The notes: generated by a model from the sequence alone, not told the origin. A stretch of DNA of 64,000 nt from Flavobacterium sp. (GCF_029945805.1 NZ_JAQSDH010000022.1:186001-250000), one strand, 5' to 3'. Shown: positions 19,214-28,527, counted from the first letter of the stretch. Numbers and translations: made by a program.

Positions 19214-19993
19214 ATGAGAGACAGAAACAAATATTTGACCTTACTTTTTCTATTGTTATTTTCTTTTTTGGCGAAAGCACAAAACAAGGAAAAAGATAAA
19301 GATTTGCCCAAAGGAAACGATTCTTTTGCTGAGAAAAAATATGCCGAGGCTGAAGCAGATTACCGAGTTTCCGAATCAAAAAACCCTAAGAAATCTATTG
19401 GGTCTTACAACTTGGGAAATGCTATTTACAGACAAAATCAATCGGGAGAAGCTAAATATCATTATGCAAAAGCATTGAAAAACGCCAAAAATAGAACTGA
19501 AAAACATCAGGCATTTCATAATATTGGAAACACGTTTATGAAAGACAAAGATTATTCAAATGCTGTTGAAGCTTATAAAAATGCATTGCGAAATAATCCG
19601 TCTGACGAAGAAACACGTTACAATTATGCTTTGGCAAAAGAATACCTGAAAAACAATCCGCCTAAAAAAGACGGTGACAAGAACAAGGATAAAAACAAAG
19701 ACAAGAAGGACGATAAAAAAGATAAGAACCAGGATAAGGACAAAAAAGACGACAAAAAAGACGAACGAAAAGACAAAGACAAGGATAAAAAAGAAGGAGA
19801 CAAAAACAAGGACAAAGACCAAAAGGATAAGAATAATGATCAAGGAAAACCGCAACCTCAGCCTGGTGGAATTTCCAAACAACGTTTAGAAAATTTATTA
19901 GATGCTGTTAACAACGAAGAGAAAAAAGTTCAAGACAAAGTAAATAAACAAAAGGTGCCAACCAATCCGAAGAAAGCCGAGAAAGATTGGTAG
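19214..19993 (+). CDS. batC: TPR protein BatC with Lys/Asp-rich low-complexity tail
   Basis: TPR repeats (SYNLGNAIYRQNQSGEA, NAVEAYKNALRNNPSDEETRYNYA) followed by (K/D/E/N)-rich region. Confidence 0.88.
   Translation: MRDRNKYLTLLFLLLFSFLAKAQNKEKDKDLPKGNDSFAEKKYAEAEADYRVSESKNPKKSIGSYNLGNAIYRQNQSGEAKYHYAKALKNAKNRTEKHQAFHNIGNTFMKDKDYSNAVEAYKNALRNNPSDEETRYNYALAKEYLKNNPPKKDGDKNKDKNKDKKDDKKDKNQDKDKKDDKKDERKDKDKDKKEGDKNKDKDQKDKNNDQGKPQPQPGGISKQRLENLLDAVNNEEKKVQDKVNKQKVPTNPKKAEKDW
19670..19850 (+). repeat. Low-complexity AAGGAC/AAAGAC-rich tract inside batC
   Basis: Encodes GDKNKDKNKDKKDDKKDKNQDKDKKDDKK... Confidence 0.85.
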
Positions 19994-20005
19994 TTTTAAT
20001 GTAAT

Positions 20006-21775
20006 TTGAAGATGAAAAAGATTTTAATTTTATTGTTTTTAATCACCAATTCGCTTTTTGCCCAAGTACAATTTGAGGCGAAAGTGAGCAAGACTTCTTT
20101 GGGTTTAAATGAACGTCTTCGCGTGGATTTTACAATGAATGCGGACGGTGATGATTTTGTGGCGCCCAATTTTGAAGCATGCGGTTTTAAAGTTGTAGGT
20201 GGCCCAAGTCAATCAGTAAGTCAGTCGTGGGTTAACGGAAGAAGTTCCTTTAACAAATCGTATATTTTTATTCTATTACCGACTCAAAAAGGCACTTTAA
20301 CATTAAAACAAGCCTCAATTGAAATTAATGGACAGATTTATAAAACATTGCCCGTCAAAATCAATGTGACCAATGCGGTTGAAATTCCAAAAGATCCGAA
20401 CGAAATGCCCGCAGTTAGCGCTGACGACAATTTATATTTGGTTGCCGATATTTCAAAAACGAACCCTTACCTCAACGAACCGATTACTGTGGTTTACAAA
20501 TTATATTTCAGTTATAATATCGGAATTACAAACTGGCGCGAGCTGAACAAACCAAAATACAACGATTTTTGGAGCCAGAATATCGACATCAAACAACTCA
20601 AAGCCGAAGATGGAACGTTCAAAGGAGAACGCTATCGTTATGTAGTTTTACGAAAAACGGTTTTATATCCACAAAAATCTGGAAAACTAGAAATTGAACC
20701 ACTTTCTTTAGATATTGATTGTCAAGTACCAACCAATAAAAGAAATTTTTGGGGACAAGCTTTACTAACCGAAGACAGCAAACGTGTTTCGGCAGGAAGC
20801 AAAATAATCAATGTAAGAGCTTTGCCAGAAAAAGGAAAACCAGAAGATTTTTCGGGAGCTGTGGGTCGTTTTGATTTTAAAGTTAAACCTTCGAAAACGA
20901 CTTTAAAAAATGGGGAATCTATGGATCTAGACATTAGCGTTGCCGGAACGGGAAATCTCAAATTATTCACTTTGCCTAAACCAGTTTTACCTTCTGCGTT
21001 AGAAATGTATGATCCGGTACACGATGAAAATGTGACAACACCACTAACCGGAATGACAGGAAGAATTTCGGATAAATACACTATAATTCCACAATACAAA
21101 GGAAATTATCAAATCAAACCTTTGAGTTTTACTTATTTTGATTTGGGCTCAGGCAGTTACAAAACCATTACTTCTGAACCAATAACGGTCAATGTTCTTG
21201 ACGGTCCAAGTAGCGCAAGTTCAGGAAAAACCAATCCAAATGATGTAACCAAAGCCAAGTTGGAAGTTGCTAAATCATTTGCTTACATCAAACAGAAAAC
21301 GTCTTTAATGTCGATGGAAAAAGAGGATTTCATAGGTTCAGGATTATTCTATTCGTTGGTATTTTTACCGTTCTTAGCGATTCCGTTTTTTGTAGTTGGT
21401 AAGAAACGTAAAGAAGCCTCAGACAATGATGTTGTTGGAAACAGAATCAAAAAATCTAATGCTTTGGCGAAGAAATATCTTGGTGAAGCAAAGAAACATT
21501 TGGGTAACAAAGAACCTTTTTATATCGCATTAGAAAAGGCCATGCACAATTTCCTAAAAGCGAAATTACACATCGAAACTTCGGAAATGAGCAAAGAAAA
21601 AATTAGTGAAATTCTACTTTCGCGTAAAGCAAATCCTGAAACGGTTTCCAATTTTATCCAATTGACCGAAAACTGTGAATTGGCACGTTATGCTTTTTCT
21701 TCTGAATCGGCAATTCAAAACGATTACGATAAAGCGGTTGTTATTATTTCTGAATTGGAAAAGCAATTAAAATAA
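20006..21775 (+). CDS. batD: BatD protein
   Basis: FEAKVSKTSLGLNERLRVDFTMN and GGPSQSVSQSWVNGRSSFNKSYIFILLPTQKGTLTL typical of BatD. Confidence 0.92.
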   Translation: MKMKKILILLFLITNSLFAQVQFEAKVSKTSLGLNERLRVDFTMNADGDDFVAPNFEACGFKVVGGPSQSVSQSWVNGRSSFNKSYIFILLPTQKGTLTLKQASIEINGQIYKTLPVKINVTNAVEIPKDPNEMPAVSADDNLYLVADISKTNPYLNEPITVVYKLYFSYNIGITNWRELNKPKYNDFWSQNIDIKQLKAEDGTFKGERYRYVVLRKTVLYPQKSGKLEIEPLSLDIDCQVPTNKRNFWGQALLTEDSKRVSAGSKIINVRALPEKGKPEDFSGAVGRFDFKVKPSKTTLKNGESMDLDISVAGTGNLKLFTLPKPVLPSALEMYDPVHDENVTTPLTGMTGRISDKYTIIPQYKGNYQIKPLSFTYFDLGSGSYKTITSEPITVNVLDGPSSASSGKTNPNDVTKAKLEVAKSFAYIKQKTSLMSMEKEDFIGSGLFYSLVFLPFLAIPFFVVGKKRKEASDNDVVGNRIKKSNALAKKYLGEAKKHLGNKEPFYIALEKAMHNFLKAKLHIETSEMSKEKISEILLSRKANPETVSNFIQLTENCELARYAFSSESAIQNDYDKAVVIISELEKQLK

Positions 21776-22521
21776 TGAAAAAGATACTAATCCTACTTCT
21801 TATTATTTCTCAAATTTCTTGGGCACAAACAGCTTTTGAAAAAGGCAATCAATTCTATGCAAAAGAGAATTATGACGCTGCTATTTCTAGTTATGAAAGT
21901 GTTGTGAATTCTGGAAAACAATCGGCTGAATTGTATTTCAACTTAGGAAATTCCTATTATAAGTTGCATAAAGTAGCGCCTGCGATTTATAATTATGAAA
22001 AAGCATTATTGTTAAGTCCGAATGATGCTGAGATAAAAACGAACTTAGATTTCGCCAAAAAAATGGCCGTTGACGACATCAAAGTCATTCCGAAAGTGGG
22101 CTTTAATAAACTACTCGCCGATTTTACTTCTAAATACCATTATGACACTTGGGCTTGGATTGCCGTTAGTTTTGCATTTGTATTTTTATTGTTTTTTGTC
22201 GGATATTATTTTTCGGAGAAAACGTTTTTGAAACGCATTTTCTTTATCGGAATGTTCCTTTGGTTAGTTGGAATTTTACTTAGTACCGCTTCTGGATTCT
22301 TTGAAAAAAATCGAAATGATAACGAAAGACCAGCCATTGTTTTTGCTGAAGATGCCCCTTTAAAAAGCGAACCAAAATTGAGCGGACAAGAAACAACCGT
22401 GCTGCATGAAGGAACAAAAGTGTTCATCTTAGAAAGCATCGCGAACTGGAAAAAAGTAGAACTAACCGACGAAACTACCGGATGGATTGAAGAAAGCGCG
22501 ATTAAAGAAATTAAGAATTAG
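21775..22521 (+). CDS. batE: BatE: TPR, TM helices and C-terminal SH3-like domain
   Basis: FEKGNQFYAKENYDAAISSYESV TPR; C-terminal LHEGTKVFILESIANWKKVELTDETTGWIEESAI. Confidence 0.88.
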   Translation: MKKILILLLIISQISWAQTAFEKGNQFYAKENYDAAISSYESVVNSGKQSAELYFNLGNSYYKLHKVAPAIYNYEKALLLSPNDAEIKTNLDFAKKMAVDDIKVIPKVGFNKLLADFTSKYHYDTWAWIAVSFAFVFLLFFVGYYFSEKTFLKRIFFIGMFLWLVGILLSTASGFFEKNRNDNERPAIVFAEDAPLKSEPKLSGQETTVLHEGTKVFILESIANWKKVELTDETTGWIEESAIKEIKN

Positions 22522-22552
22522 CATTTAGCTGCCTGCTTTTAGCTTTTAGCTA
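22518..22552. repeat. 7-nt-phased repeat (5 heptamers)
   Basis: TTAGCAT TTAGCTG CCTGCTT TTAGCTT TTAGCTA, overlapping the batE stop codon. Confidence 0.7.
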
Positions 22553-22554
22553 AC

Positions 22555-22562
22555 TATCTTTG
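22555..22562 (+). promoter_or_regulatory. Putative -7 element TATCTTTG
   Basis: Matches TAnnTTTG upstream of 22667 CDS. Confidence 0.4.
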
Positions 22563-22628
22563 CAAACTAATTTAGAAATAAGAAATCTGAATTTAAAAAT
22601 AAAGTTCTCGACACTAAACTCATTTTTA

Positions 22629-22663
22629 AACTTCTAACTTCTAACGTCTAACTTCTAACTTTC
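22629..22663. repeat. 7-nt-phased repeat (5 heptamers)
   Basis: AACTTCT AACTTCT AACGTCT AACTTCT AACTTTC just upstream of the next start codon. Confidence 0.75.
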
Positions 22664-22666
22664 ACT

Positions 22667-23023
22667 ATGTCAAGAGACGAACAATTAAAAAACCGCTGGA
22701 ACAACGTTGTAGAAATCCTTTCCAATCAGTTTGCTGAAGGAGATGTATTGGATTTAGACGCAATCATATATTTAATCGGTGTACAAGAATTAGGCAAAGT
22801 ACACGAAACCTTCAAAAAAGACGAAAAACTAAACCTCATGCACATCGCCATTTGTCGCTTGTTGGTGCCGTATGGTTATTACGAATTTGATTTCGTAGAC
22901 AAAGACGGTTGGCCACATTACAGCGTCAAAGAAGAATTGCCTGCCTTAAAAGCTGGTGAACAATCGGTTTTGATGAAAGAAGCAATTGTCAATTATTTTT
23001 TAGAGAACGAAGTGATTAAATAG
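22667..23023 (+). CDS. Conserved hypothetical protein
   Basis: 118-aa ORF with good codon structure between batE and pheS. Confidence 0.8.
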   Translation: MSRDEQLKNRWNNVVEILSNQFAEGDVLDLDAIIYLIGVQELGKVHETFKKDEKLNLMHIAICRLLVPYGYYEFDFVDKDGWPHYSVKEELPALKAGEQSVLMKEAIVNYFLENEVIK

Positions 23024-23027
23024 TGCT

Positions 23028-23090
23028 CAGTATTCAGAAGGCAGTATTCGGTATAAAAACTTCTGACTTCTAGCTTCTAGCTTCTAACTT
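23028..23090. repeat. 7-nt-phased repeat (9 heptamers)
   Basis: CAGTATT CAGAAGG CAGTATT CGGTATA AAAACTT CTGACTT CTAGCTT CTAGCTT CTAACTT. Confidence 0.8.
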
Positions 23091-23095
23091 TTCCC

Positions 23096-23103
23096 TAAAT
23101 TTG
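23096..23103 (+). promoter_or_regulatory. Putative -7 element TAAATTTG for pheS
   Basis: Matches TAnnTTTG; no clear TTG at -33 spacing. Confidence 0.4.
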
Positions 23104-23122
23104 CACCTTTACAAAATGACCG

Positions 23123-24142
23123 ATGATAGACAAGATTAAAGAATATATTGGCGAAGCAACCGCTTTTAATACGGAGGATGCTGCAACTTTAGAGCAATTC
23201 CGAATTAAATTCTTAGGAAGCAAAGGCTTGCTGAAAGACTTATTTGCCGAATTCAAAAATGTTCCAAACGAACAAAAAAAAGAATTTGGACAAGTAATTA
23301 ATACGCTTAAAACTACTTGCGAAGACAAGGTAAAAGGAATCCAAGAAGCTTTAGAAAGTAAAGTGGAAAATATCGGAATCTATGGCGATTTATCGCGCCC
23401 TTCTGAACCGACAATTATCGGTTCTCGTCACCCTATTTCATTGGTAAAAAACCAAATTATCGATATTTTTTCAACCATTGGATTCAATGTTTCTGACGGT
23501 CCTGAAATAGAAGACGATTGGCATAATTTTTCTGCGCTAAACTTACCAGAATACCATCCGGCAAGAGACATGCAAGATACTTTTTTCATCCAAACCAACC
23601 CCGATGTTTTATTGCGTACGCATACTTCATCCGTTCAGGTGCGTTATATGGAAAATAGCAAACCACCAATCCGTACAATTTCACCAGGAAGAGTTTTCAG
23701 AAATGAAGCGGTGTCTTCACGTTCGCACTGTATTTTTCACCAAGTGGAAGGATTGTACATTGACAAAGAGGTTTCGTTTGCCGACTTGAAGCAAACGCTT
23801 TTATATTTCACCAAAGAAATGTTCGGAAAGTCAAAAATCCGTTTGAGACCAAGTTATTTTCCGTTTACGGAACCAAGTGCTGAAGTCGATATTTATTGGG
23901 GTTTAAAAACCGAAACCGATTACCGCATCACCAAAGGAACTGGTTGGTTGGAAATCATGGGTTGCGGAATGGTCGATCCAAATGTTTTGAAAAATTGTGG
24001 CATCAATCCTGACGAATACAACGGTTTCGCATTCGGAATGGGAATTGAACGTATCGCGATGTTACTGTATCAAATTGGCGATATCCGAATGTTCTACGAA
24101 AACGACGTGCGTTTTTTAGAGCAGTTTAAGTCAAGTATATAA
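23123..24142 (+). CDS. pheS: Phenylalanine--tRNA ligase alpha subunit
   Basis: FLGSKGLLKDLF, HPARDMQDTFFI, SRSHCIFHQVEGLYID, GFAFGMGIERIAML motifs. Confidence 0.97.
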   Translation: MIDKIKEYIGEATAFNTEDAATLEQFRIKFLGSKGLLKDLFAEFKNVPNEQKKEFGQVINTLKTTCEDKVKGIQEALESKVENIGIYGDLSRPSEPTIIGSRHPISLVKNQIIDIFSTIGFNVSDGPEIEDDWHNFSALNLPEYHPARDMQDTFFIQTNPDVLLRTHTSSVQVRYMENSKPPIRTISPGRVFRNEAVSSRSHCIFHQVEGLYIDKEVSFADLKQTLLYFTKEMFGKSKIRLRPSYFPFTEPSAEVDIYWGLKTETDYRITKGTGWLEIMGCGMVDPNVLKNCGINPDEYNGFAFGMGIERIAMLLYQIGDIRMFYENDVRFLEQFKSSI

Positions 24143-24147
24143 AATTT

Positions 24148-24236
24148 AGGAGCGGAAAGGCTTGCAAACTTTTACAAACCTTGTTCCCGCTTTCCATTAC
24201 AATCTCTGCGAGGATTTCCATTGCAATCGGGGCTAA
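24148..24236. repeat. Structured intergenic repeat, copy B
   Basis: GTTCCCGCTTTCCATTACAATC-CTCtgcGAG-GATTTCCATTGCAATCGGGGCTA; arms shared with 4410-4488. Confidence 0.75.
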
Positions 24237-24249
24237 ATGGCATCTTTAG

Positions 24250-24294
24250 TTAATCTAAGCAGTCTAAAAATCTAATTCTTCTAAGTAGTCTATC
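24250..24294. repeat. 9-nt-phased repeat
   Basis: TTAATCTAA GCAGTCTAA AAATCTAAT TCTTCTAAG TAGTCTATC immediately upstream of ATG. Confidence 0.6.
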
Positions 24295-24702
24295 ATGAAA
24301 AGCGACATCCAAATTCCCGAAGTTGAAAACGTTTTCCTCGCTGCCGTTCAGGAATGGAGCGATGACTTTATGGAAAAGGTTTGGTATGTGTATCTAATCA
24401 ACGATTCTGACTTTGATTTAGACTCGGTAATGGTCGTTTCTAAAGCTTTTGGTACTCTAGATGGTGAAATGAAAAAAACGTCATTATTGCGTCACGCTTT
24501 TATCCATGTTCCTGCAGTATCCGTAGTAAAAATAGAAATGGTCGAACAAAATGTGCTTCGCCTCAACAATGAGTTTATGGTAACCTATTTCATCGACAAC
24601 ATACTTTATGACAAAAAATTCATCTTCAAAGCTCAAAGTATAACCCCGGATTATGTTGAAGAAGTGCCTATTCTTTTTATAGATGGCGTTATTGTACGAT
24701 AG
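24295..24702 (+). CDS. Conserved hypothetical protein
   Basis: 135-aa ORF downstream of pheS. Confidence 0.75.
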   Translation: MKSDIQIPEVENVFLAAVQEWSDDFMEKVWYVYLINDSDFDLDSVMVVSKAFGTLDGEMKKTSLLRHAFIHVPAVSVVKIEMVEQNVLRLNNEFMVTYFIDNILYDKKFIFKAQSITPDYVEEVPILFIDGVIVR

Positions 24703-24713
24703 AAAACTCTTTA

Positions 24714-25589
24714 TTAATGTGCTTTAATACGCTTTAATACACCGCCTGCAGCCTCTTTTATAGTGTAAGTAAAGATAAAAGCTTTTTCATCAATATTCAT
24801 TACGATATTTTTCAAACGCCTTACCTCAAGTCTTGTGATAATTGTAAATATAATATCACAGTCGTGACTTTCCTCAAATTTGTCTTTTAAAAATCCGCGT
24901 TCGCCTTTATATATTGTAATACCGCGTCCAAGTTCCAGCACCAGTTTTTCTTTAATTAATTCGCTTTGACCAGAAATTATTGTAATTCCAGTATATTCCT
25001 CCAGCCCTTCGACAATATAATCGATCGTTTTAGTAACCGTGTAATAGGTAAGGCAAGCATAAAGTGATGTTTCAAATCCAAGATAAAAGGCGGCTATTAA
25101 AAATAAAATCACATTTATTCCAAGAATAATTTCACTCATGGTAAATCCGGTCCGTTTTAAGGTGTAAAGCGCTAAGACTTCGATTCCGTCTAAGGCGCAT
25201 CCGCCGCGCATTCCTAGGCCAATTCCTAATCCAAGAAAAAAACCTCCAAAAGTTGAAGTAAGCAATTTATCGTAATGAAACTCAGGATAGGGAAAAAAAC
25301 TAAGACACAACGCAAAGATGACCGAACCTACTAGTGATTTAATTGCAAAACCCTTACCTATCTGTCTGGCGCCCAGAATAATAAAGGGAAGATTGGATAG
25401 TATAATCAACAGCGCGATATTCCAACCGTAAATCTCATGGAGAAGCAACGATATTCCAGTAACCCCACCGTCAAGAAAATGTTCTGGAACTAAAAAACTC
25501 ATTAAAGCAAAACCACTTATAATAGCCCCAACGGAAATGTATAAATAATCAAATACTAGTAACTTTTTGGCTTCACTCATTGCTTTCAA
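24714..25589 (-). CDS. YitT family membrane protein (DUF161 + DUF2179)
   Basis: FLVPEHFLDGGVTGISLLLHEIYGWN, GGFFLGLGIGLGMRGGCALDGIEVLAL; C-terminal DUF2179-like domain. Confidence 0.92.
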   Translation of the reverse strand: MKAMSEAKKLLVFDYLYISVGAIISGFALMSFLVPEHFLDGGVTGISLLLHEIYGWNIALLIILSNLPFIILGARQIGKGFAIKSLVGSVIFALCLSFFPYPEFHYDKLLTSTFGGFFLGLGIGLGMRGGCALDGIEVLALYTLKRTGFTMSEIILGINVILFLIAAFYLGFETSLYACLTYYTVTKTIDYIVEGLEEYTGITIISGQSELIKEKLVLELGRGITIYKGERGFLKDKFEESHDCDIIFTIITRLEVRRLKNIVMNIDEKAFIFTYTIKEAAGGVLKRIKAH

Positions 25590-26160
25590 TTTTTTCTTTT
25601 AAAAGTTTAAAATACATATCTTTTTGAGGCTTTCGTAAAGTAATAGAAGTTTTTGTAAAATAATTATGTTGCTCCAAAAAACGAATTTGTAAAAGGTTCC
25701 AATCTCGTTTTGTATTGACTATCTTATAGCACTTTAACTCCTCAAAAAGATGGTTACCAATTTTAAAAAAGTCCTCCCTACCAAGATAATCAAGATCGGC
25801 ATCACATAAAATTTCTTCCAAATGATTTTTAGGATCTTGTGGAATCTTAGTTGCCATAATCATACCGCAGATTTTTTTGACTTGTTCTGGTGAAAATCCA
25901 AAATCAGGAAGTGTTTCCTTAACTATAGTGCAAGAGAGTTTCTCGTGGTTTTTCGCCTGAACCATAAATCCACTATCGTGATACATTGCGGCAATCAAAA
26001 GCAATTTAAGATTTTCGCCTTTAACTCCTTCTGCTGCTGCAATTTGTTTTACGGCATTATACACATCTTTAATATGCTCTGTACTATGATAGTATAAGTA
26101 CTTTGGCAATTCATTTTTGAGGCGTTTATTTATGTGTGATTTTGCTTTTAAAAATTCCAT
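25573..26160 (-). CDS. HD-domain phosphohydrolase
   Basis: YYHSTEHIKDV...AAMYHDSGF...CDADLDYLGR. Confidence 0.85.
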   Translation of the reverse strand: MEFLKAKSHINKRLKNELPKYLYYHSTEHIKDVYNAVKQIAAAEGVKGENLKLLLIAAMYHDSGFMVQAKNHEKLSCTIVKETLPDFGFSPEQVKKICGMIMATKIPQDPKNHLEEILCDADLDYLGREDFFKIGNHLFEELKCYKIVNTKRDWNLLQIRFLEQHNYFTKTSITLRKPQKDMYFKLLKEKIESNE

Positions 26161-28371
26161 TTATATCTTTTTTTCTGCAAAATACATATCTATTTCTCCT
26201 TTGTTCTTGGCGCTTATTTTTCCTCTGTAGGTACATTGGAAGTCCTCTTTTACTAATTCTTGGGTACTTTGACTGATATTTACTTTTCCTGCTTCACCGC
26301 TACTTTCCATTCTAGAGGCAGTATTTACGGTATCACCCCAAATGTCATACGCGAATTTTTTTACACCTACAATTCCGGCCACAACTTGACCACTGTTTAT
26401 TCCTATTCGAATTTCAAATACATTTTCGTTCTTTTTCCTTTCGTTGATGAAATCCCTAATTTCTATTGCTGCCTGGACTGTCTTTTTTGCATGATCCTCT
26501 GAAAAATCAGGCAAACCGCATACTGCCATATAGGAATCTCCTATGGTCTTGATTTTCTCTAAACCATTTCGTCCAATGATTTCATCGAAAGCAGAAAAAC
26601 AAGCATGAAGTTCATCTACTAATTGCTCTGGTTTGAGTTTTTCTGAAGTATGCGTAAAGTCGACAAAGTCAGTAAACAAGACTGAAACTTCATTATAAAA
26701 ACGTGCCTTAATTTTTCCACTTGTTTTTAATTCTTCTGCGATTTCAATTGGAAGAATATTTAAAAGAAGGTCTTCTGAACGTTGTTTTTCAATAAGAATT
26801 ATGCGATTGGCTTCCGTTATTAATTTATATGATTTCTTTTGATTTCGATAATTTCTATAAACAAGAAAGGCCATTATCAGCATCAATACTGCAAAAACAG
26901 TAGTAGCATTGCGTATGTTCTTTTGCCGTTTAATTTCTATTTGGGCTAAAACATTTTTCTTTTCTTGTTTTGCTTGGGCCAATGCCTTTTCAGTTTGAAC
27001 CGCATTAATCAATGTTTTATAATTGCTCTCAATCCGCTGACGTTTGGCTTCTTCTTCTTGTTTTAATTGAAGTCGCTCTTCATCAGTCTTAGCCTGCGCT
27101 TGTTTTTTTTCATACTCAAATTTTAACTGCTGCAAATCCATTTCTTTACTTAAACTTAGCTCCTTATTTCGGCTTTCTAGTTTAATAGAATCTTGTTTAC
27201 GACTGTATTCTGATTTTAAATTCGCTTGTGCCTGACTGTATTCTTTTGATCGGTCTTCGCGTATATAAACGGTGTCTTTTTTAGTGCGTTTTACGCTACT
27301 TTCTTTTGTAGAAATATCTCCTGCTGATAAACTTTTAGCAAAAGATAAGGATTTGGAAAATTGCTGGCTAACATCATTACTGCCGATAGCTGTAAGTTGT
27401 TTAATGGCACTGTCAAGTTTATCCATTGCTTGTTGAAGTAATTGCTGACGGTCCGCGGTGTTTTTAGCATCTTGCGCCATCTCTAAATACGTAATCCCAA
27501 TATTACCTATATTCCTTGAAGCACCTTCTTTATTTCCAATTTGTTCGAAGGCCTTTTGTGATTTCGAATAATACTCAAGTGCATTCGTATAATTATTCAG
27601 CGAAAAATAGAGCGAACCAATACTATTGGCATTTAGCGCCTCACCTTTTACATTATCCAGCGACTCATGGATTTTAAGAGATTTTAGATAATAATCTAAT
27701 GCTTTAGGATTGTTCTGGCTTCTGTAGATGTTGCCAATGTTTGTAGAAGTACTAGCAACTTCTTTTTGGTTTCCAACTGCTTCATTTAAATCGGATGATT
27801 TTACGAAGTATTCAAGTGCTTTTGGAGTATTGGACATATCATTATAAACATTTCCAATGTTACTGTACAATACTGGAAGACTTTTCTTGTTACCAAGTTC
27901 TTCGTTTAATTTAGCTGCCCGCAAGTAATAATCTAATGCATTAGAATTATCCTTTTTACTGTAATACAAAGAGCCGATATTTGCTGTTAAAGAAGCCATG
28001 TTCTTTTTATTCCCGGCGTCTTCGTTAATTTTAAGTGCTTTCAAATAGTATTCGATGGCGCTATCATAATTTTTTATCCTTTGGTAATTCATCCCCAACA
28101 AATTATAAGAACGAGACAAAACATCTTTCCATCCATTTTTCTGGGCTAAGCTCAAGGCGCTTTCACCATATTGAATTGCTTTTTTGGAATCGATTGGACC
28201 GTAGGTGTTTGAAAGGTCGTTGAGGAGCATGGCTTTTTGCTTCTCTGACTTTGCTCTTGGAAGTTCCGTTAGAAGAGAATCTATAAGTGATTGTCCTTGT
28301 TTCTGGGCATAAATTTGCACTACGGAAAAGAGAATCAAAGTGCTAACTACAACTTTATAATTTTTCACCAT
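26161..28371 (-). CDS. TPR-containing class III adenylate/guanylate cyclase
   Basis: Signal peptide, TPR array, coiled coil, one TM helix, CYC domain (VLFTDFVDFT, KIKTIGDSYMAVCG, YDIWGDTVNTASRM). Confidence 0.93.
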   Translation of the reverse strand: MVKNYKVVVSTLILFSVVQIYAQKQGQSLIDSLLTELPRAKSEKQKAMLLNDLSNTYGPIDSKKAIQYGESALSLAQKNGWKDVLSRSYNLLGMNYQRIKNYDSAIEYYLKALKINEDAGNKKNMASLTANIGSLYYSKKDNSNALDYYLRAAKLNEELGNKKSLPVLYSNIGNVYNDMSNTPKALEYFVKSSDLNEAVGNQKEVASTSTNIGNIYRSQNNPKALDYYLKSLKIHESLDNVKGEALNANSIGSLYFSLNNYTNALEYYSKSQKAFEQIGNKEGASRNIGNIGITYLEMAQDAKNTADRQQLLQQAMDKLDSAIKQLTAIGSNDVSQQFSKSLSFAKSLSAGDISTKESSVKRTKKDTVYIREDRSKEYSQAQANLKSEYSRKQDSIKLESRNKELSLSKEMDLQQLKFEYEKKQAQAKTDEERLQLKQEEEAKRQRIESNYKTLINAVQTEKALAQAKQEKKNVLAQIEIKRQKNIRNATTVFAVLMLIMAFLVYRNYRNQKKSYKLITEANRIILIEKQRSEDLLLNILPIEIAEELKTSGKIKARFYNEVSVLFTDFVDFTHTSEKLKPEQLVDELHACFSAFDEIIGRNGLEKIKTIGDSYMAVCGLPDFSEDHAKKTVQAAIEIRDFINERKKNENVFEIRIGINSGQVVAGIVGVKKFAYDIWGDTVNTASRMESSGEAGKVNISQSTQELVKEDFQCTYRGKISAKNKGEIDMYFAEKKI

Positions 28372-28527
28372 ATATCAAAAATAATTGTTATTTGTTAATC
28401 AACAACTGTTTAGGCTAAAAAATTTGTAAAAATTATATTTATCAGACAATAAAATTGTTAATTTTTATACTATATTCATTTTTAAAGATAAAGTAGTTTT
28501 AATTTGCTAGTTCAATTTCCGCTGCTA

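Noticed and set aside
19556-19882. Minus- and alternate-frame ORFs over the batC tail (hydrophobic LVFVLVFVSFF..., TRTRIKTKTRR...)
   Set aside because: Shadow ORFs produced by the low-complexity Lys/Asp codon tract; no start context or homology.
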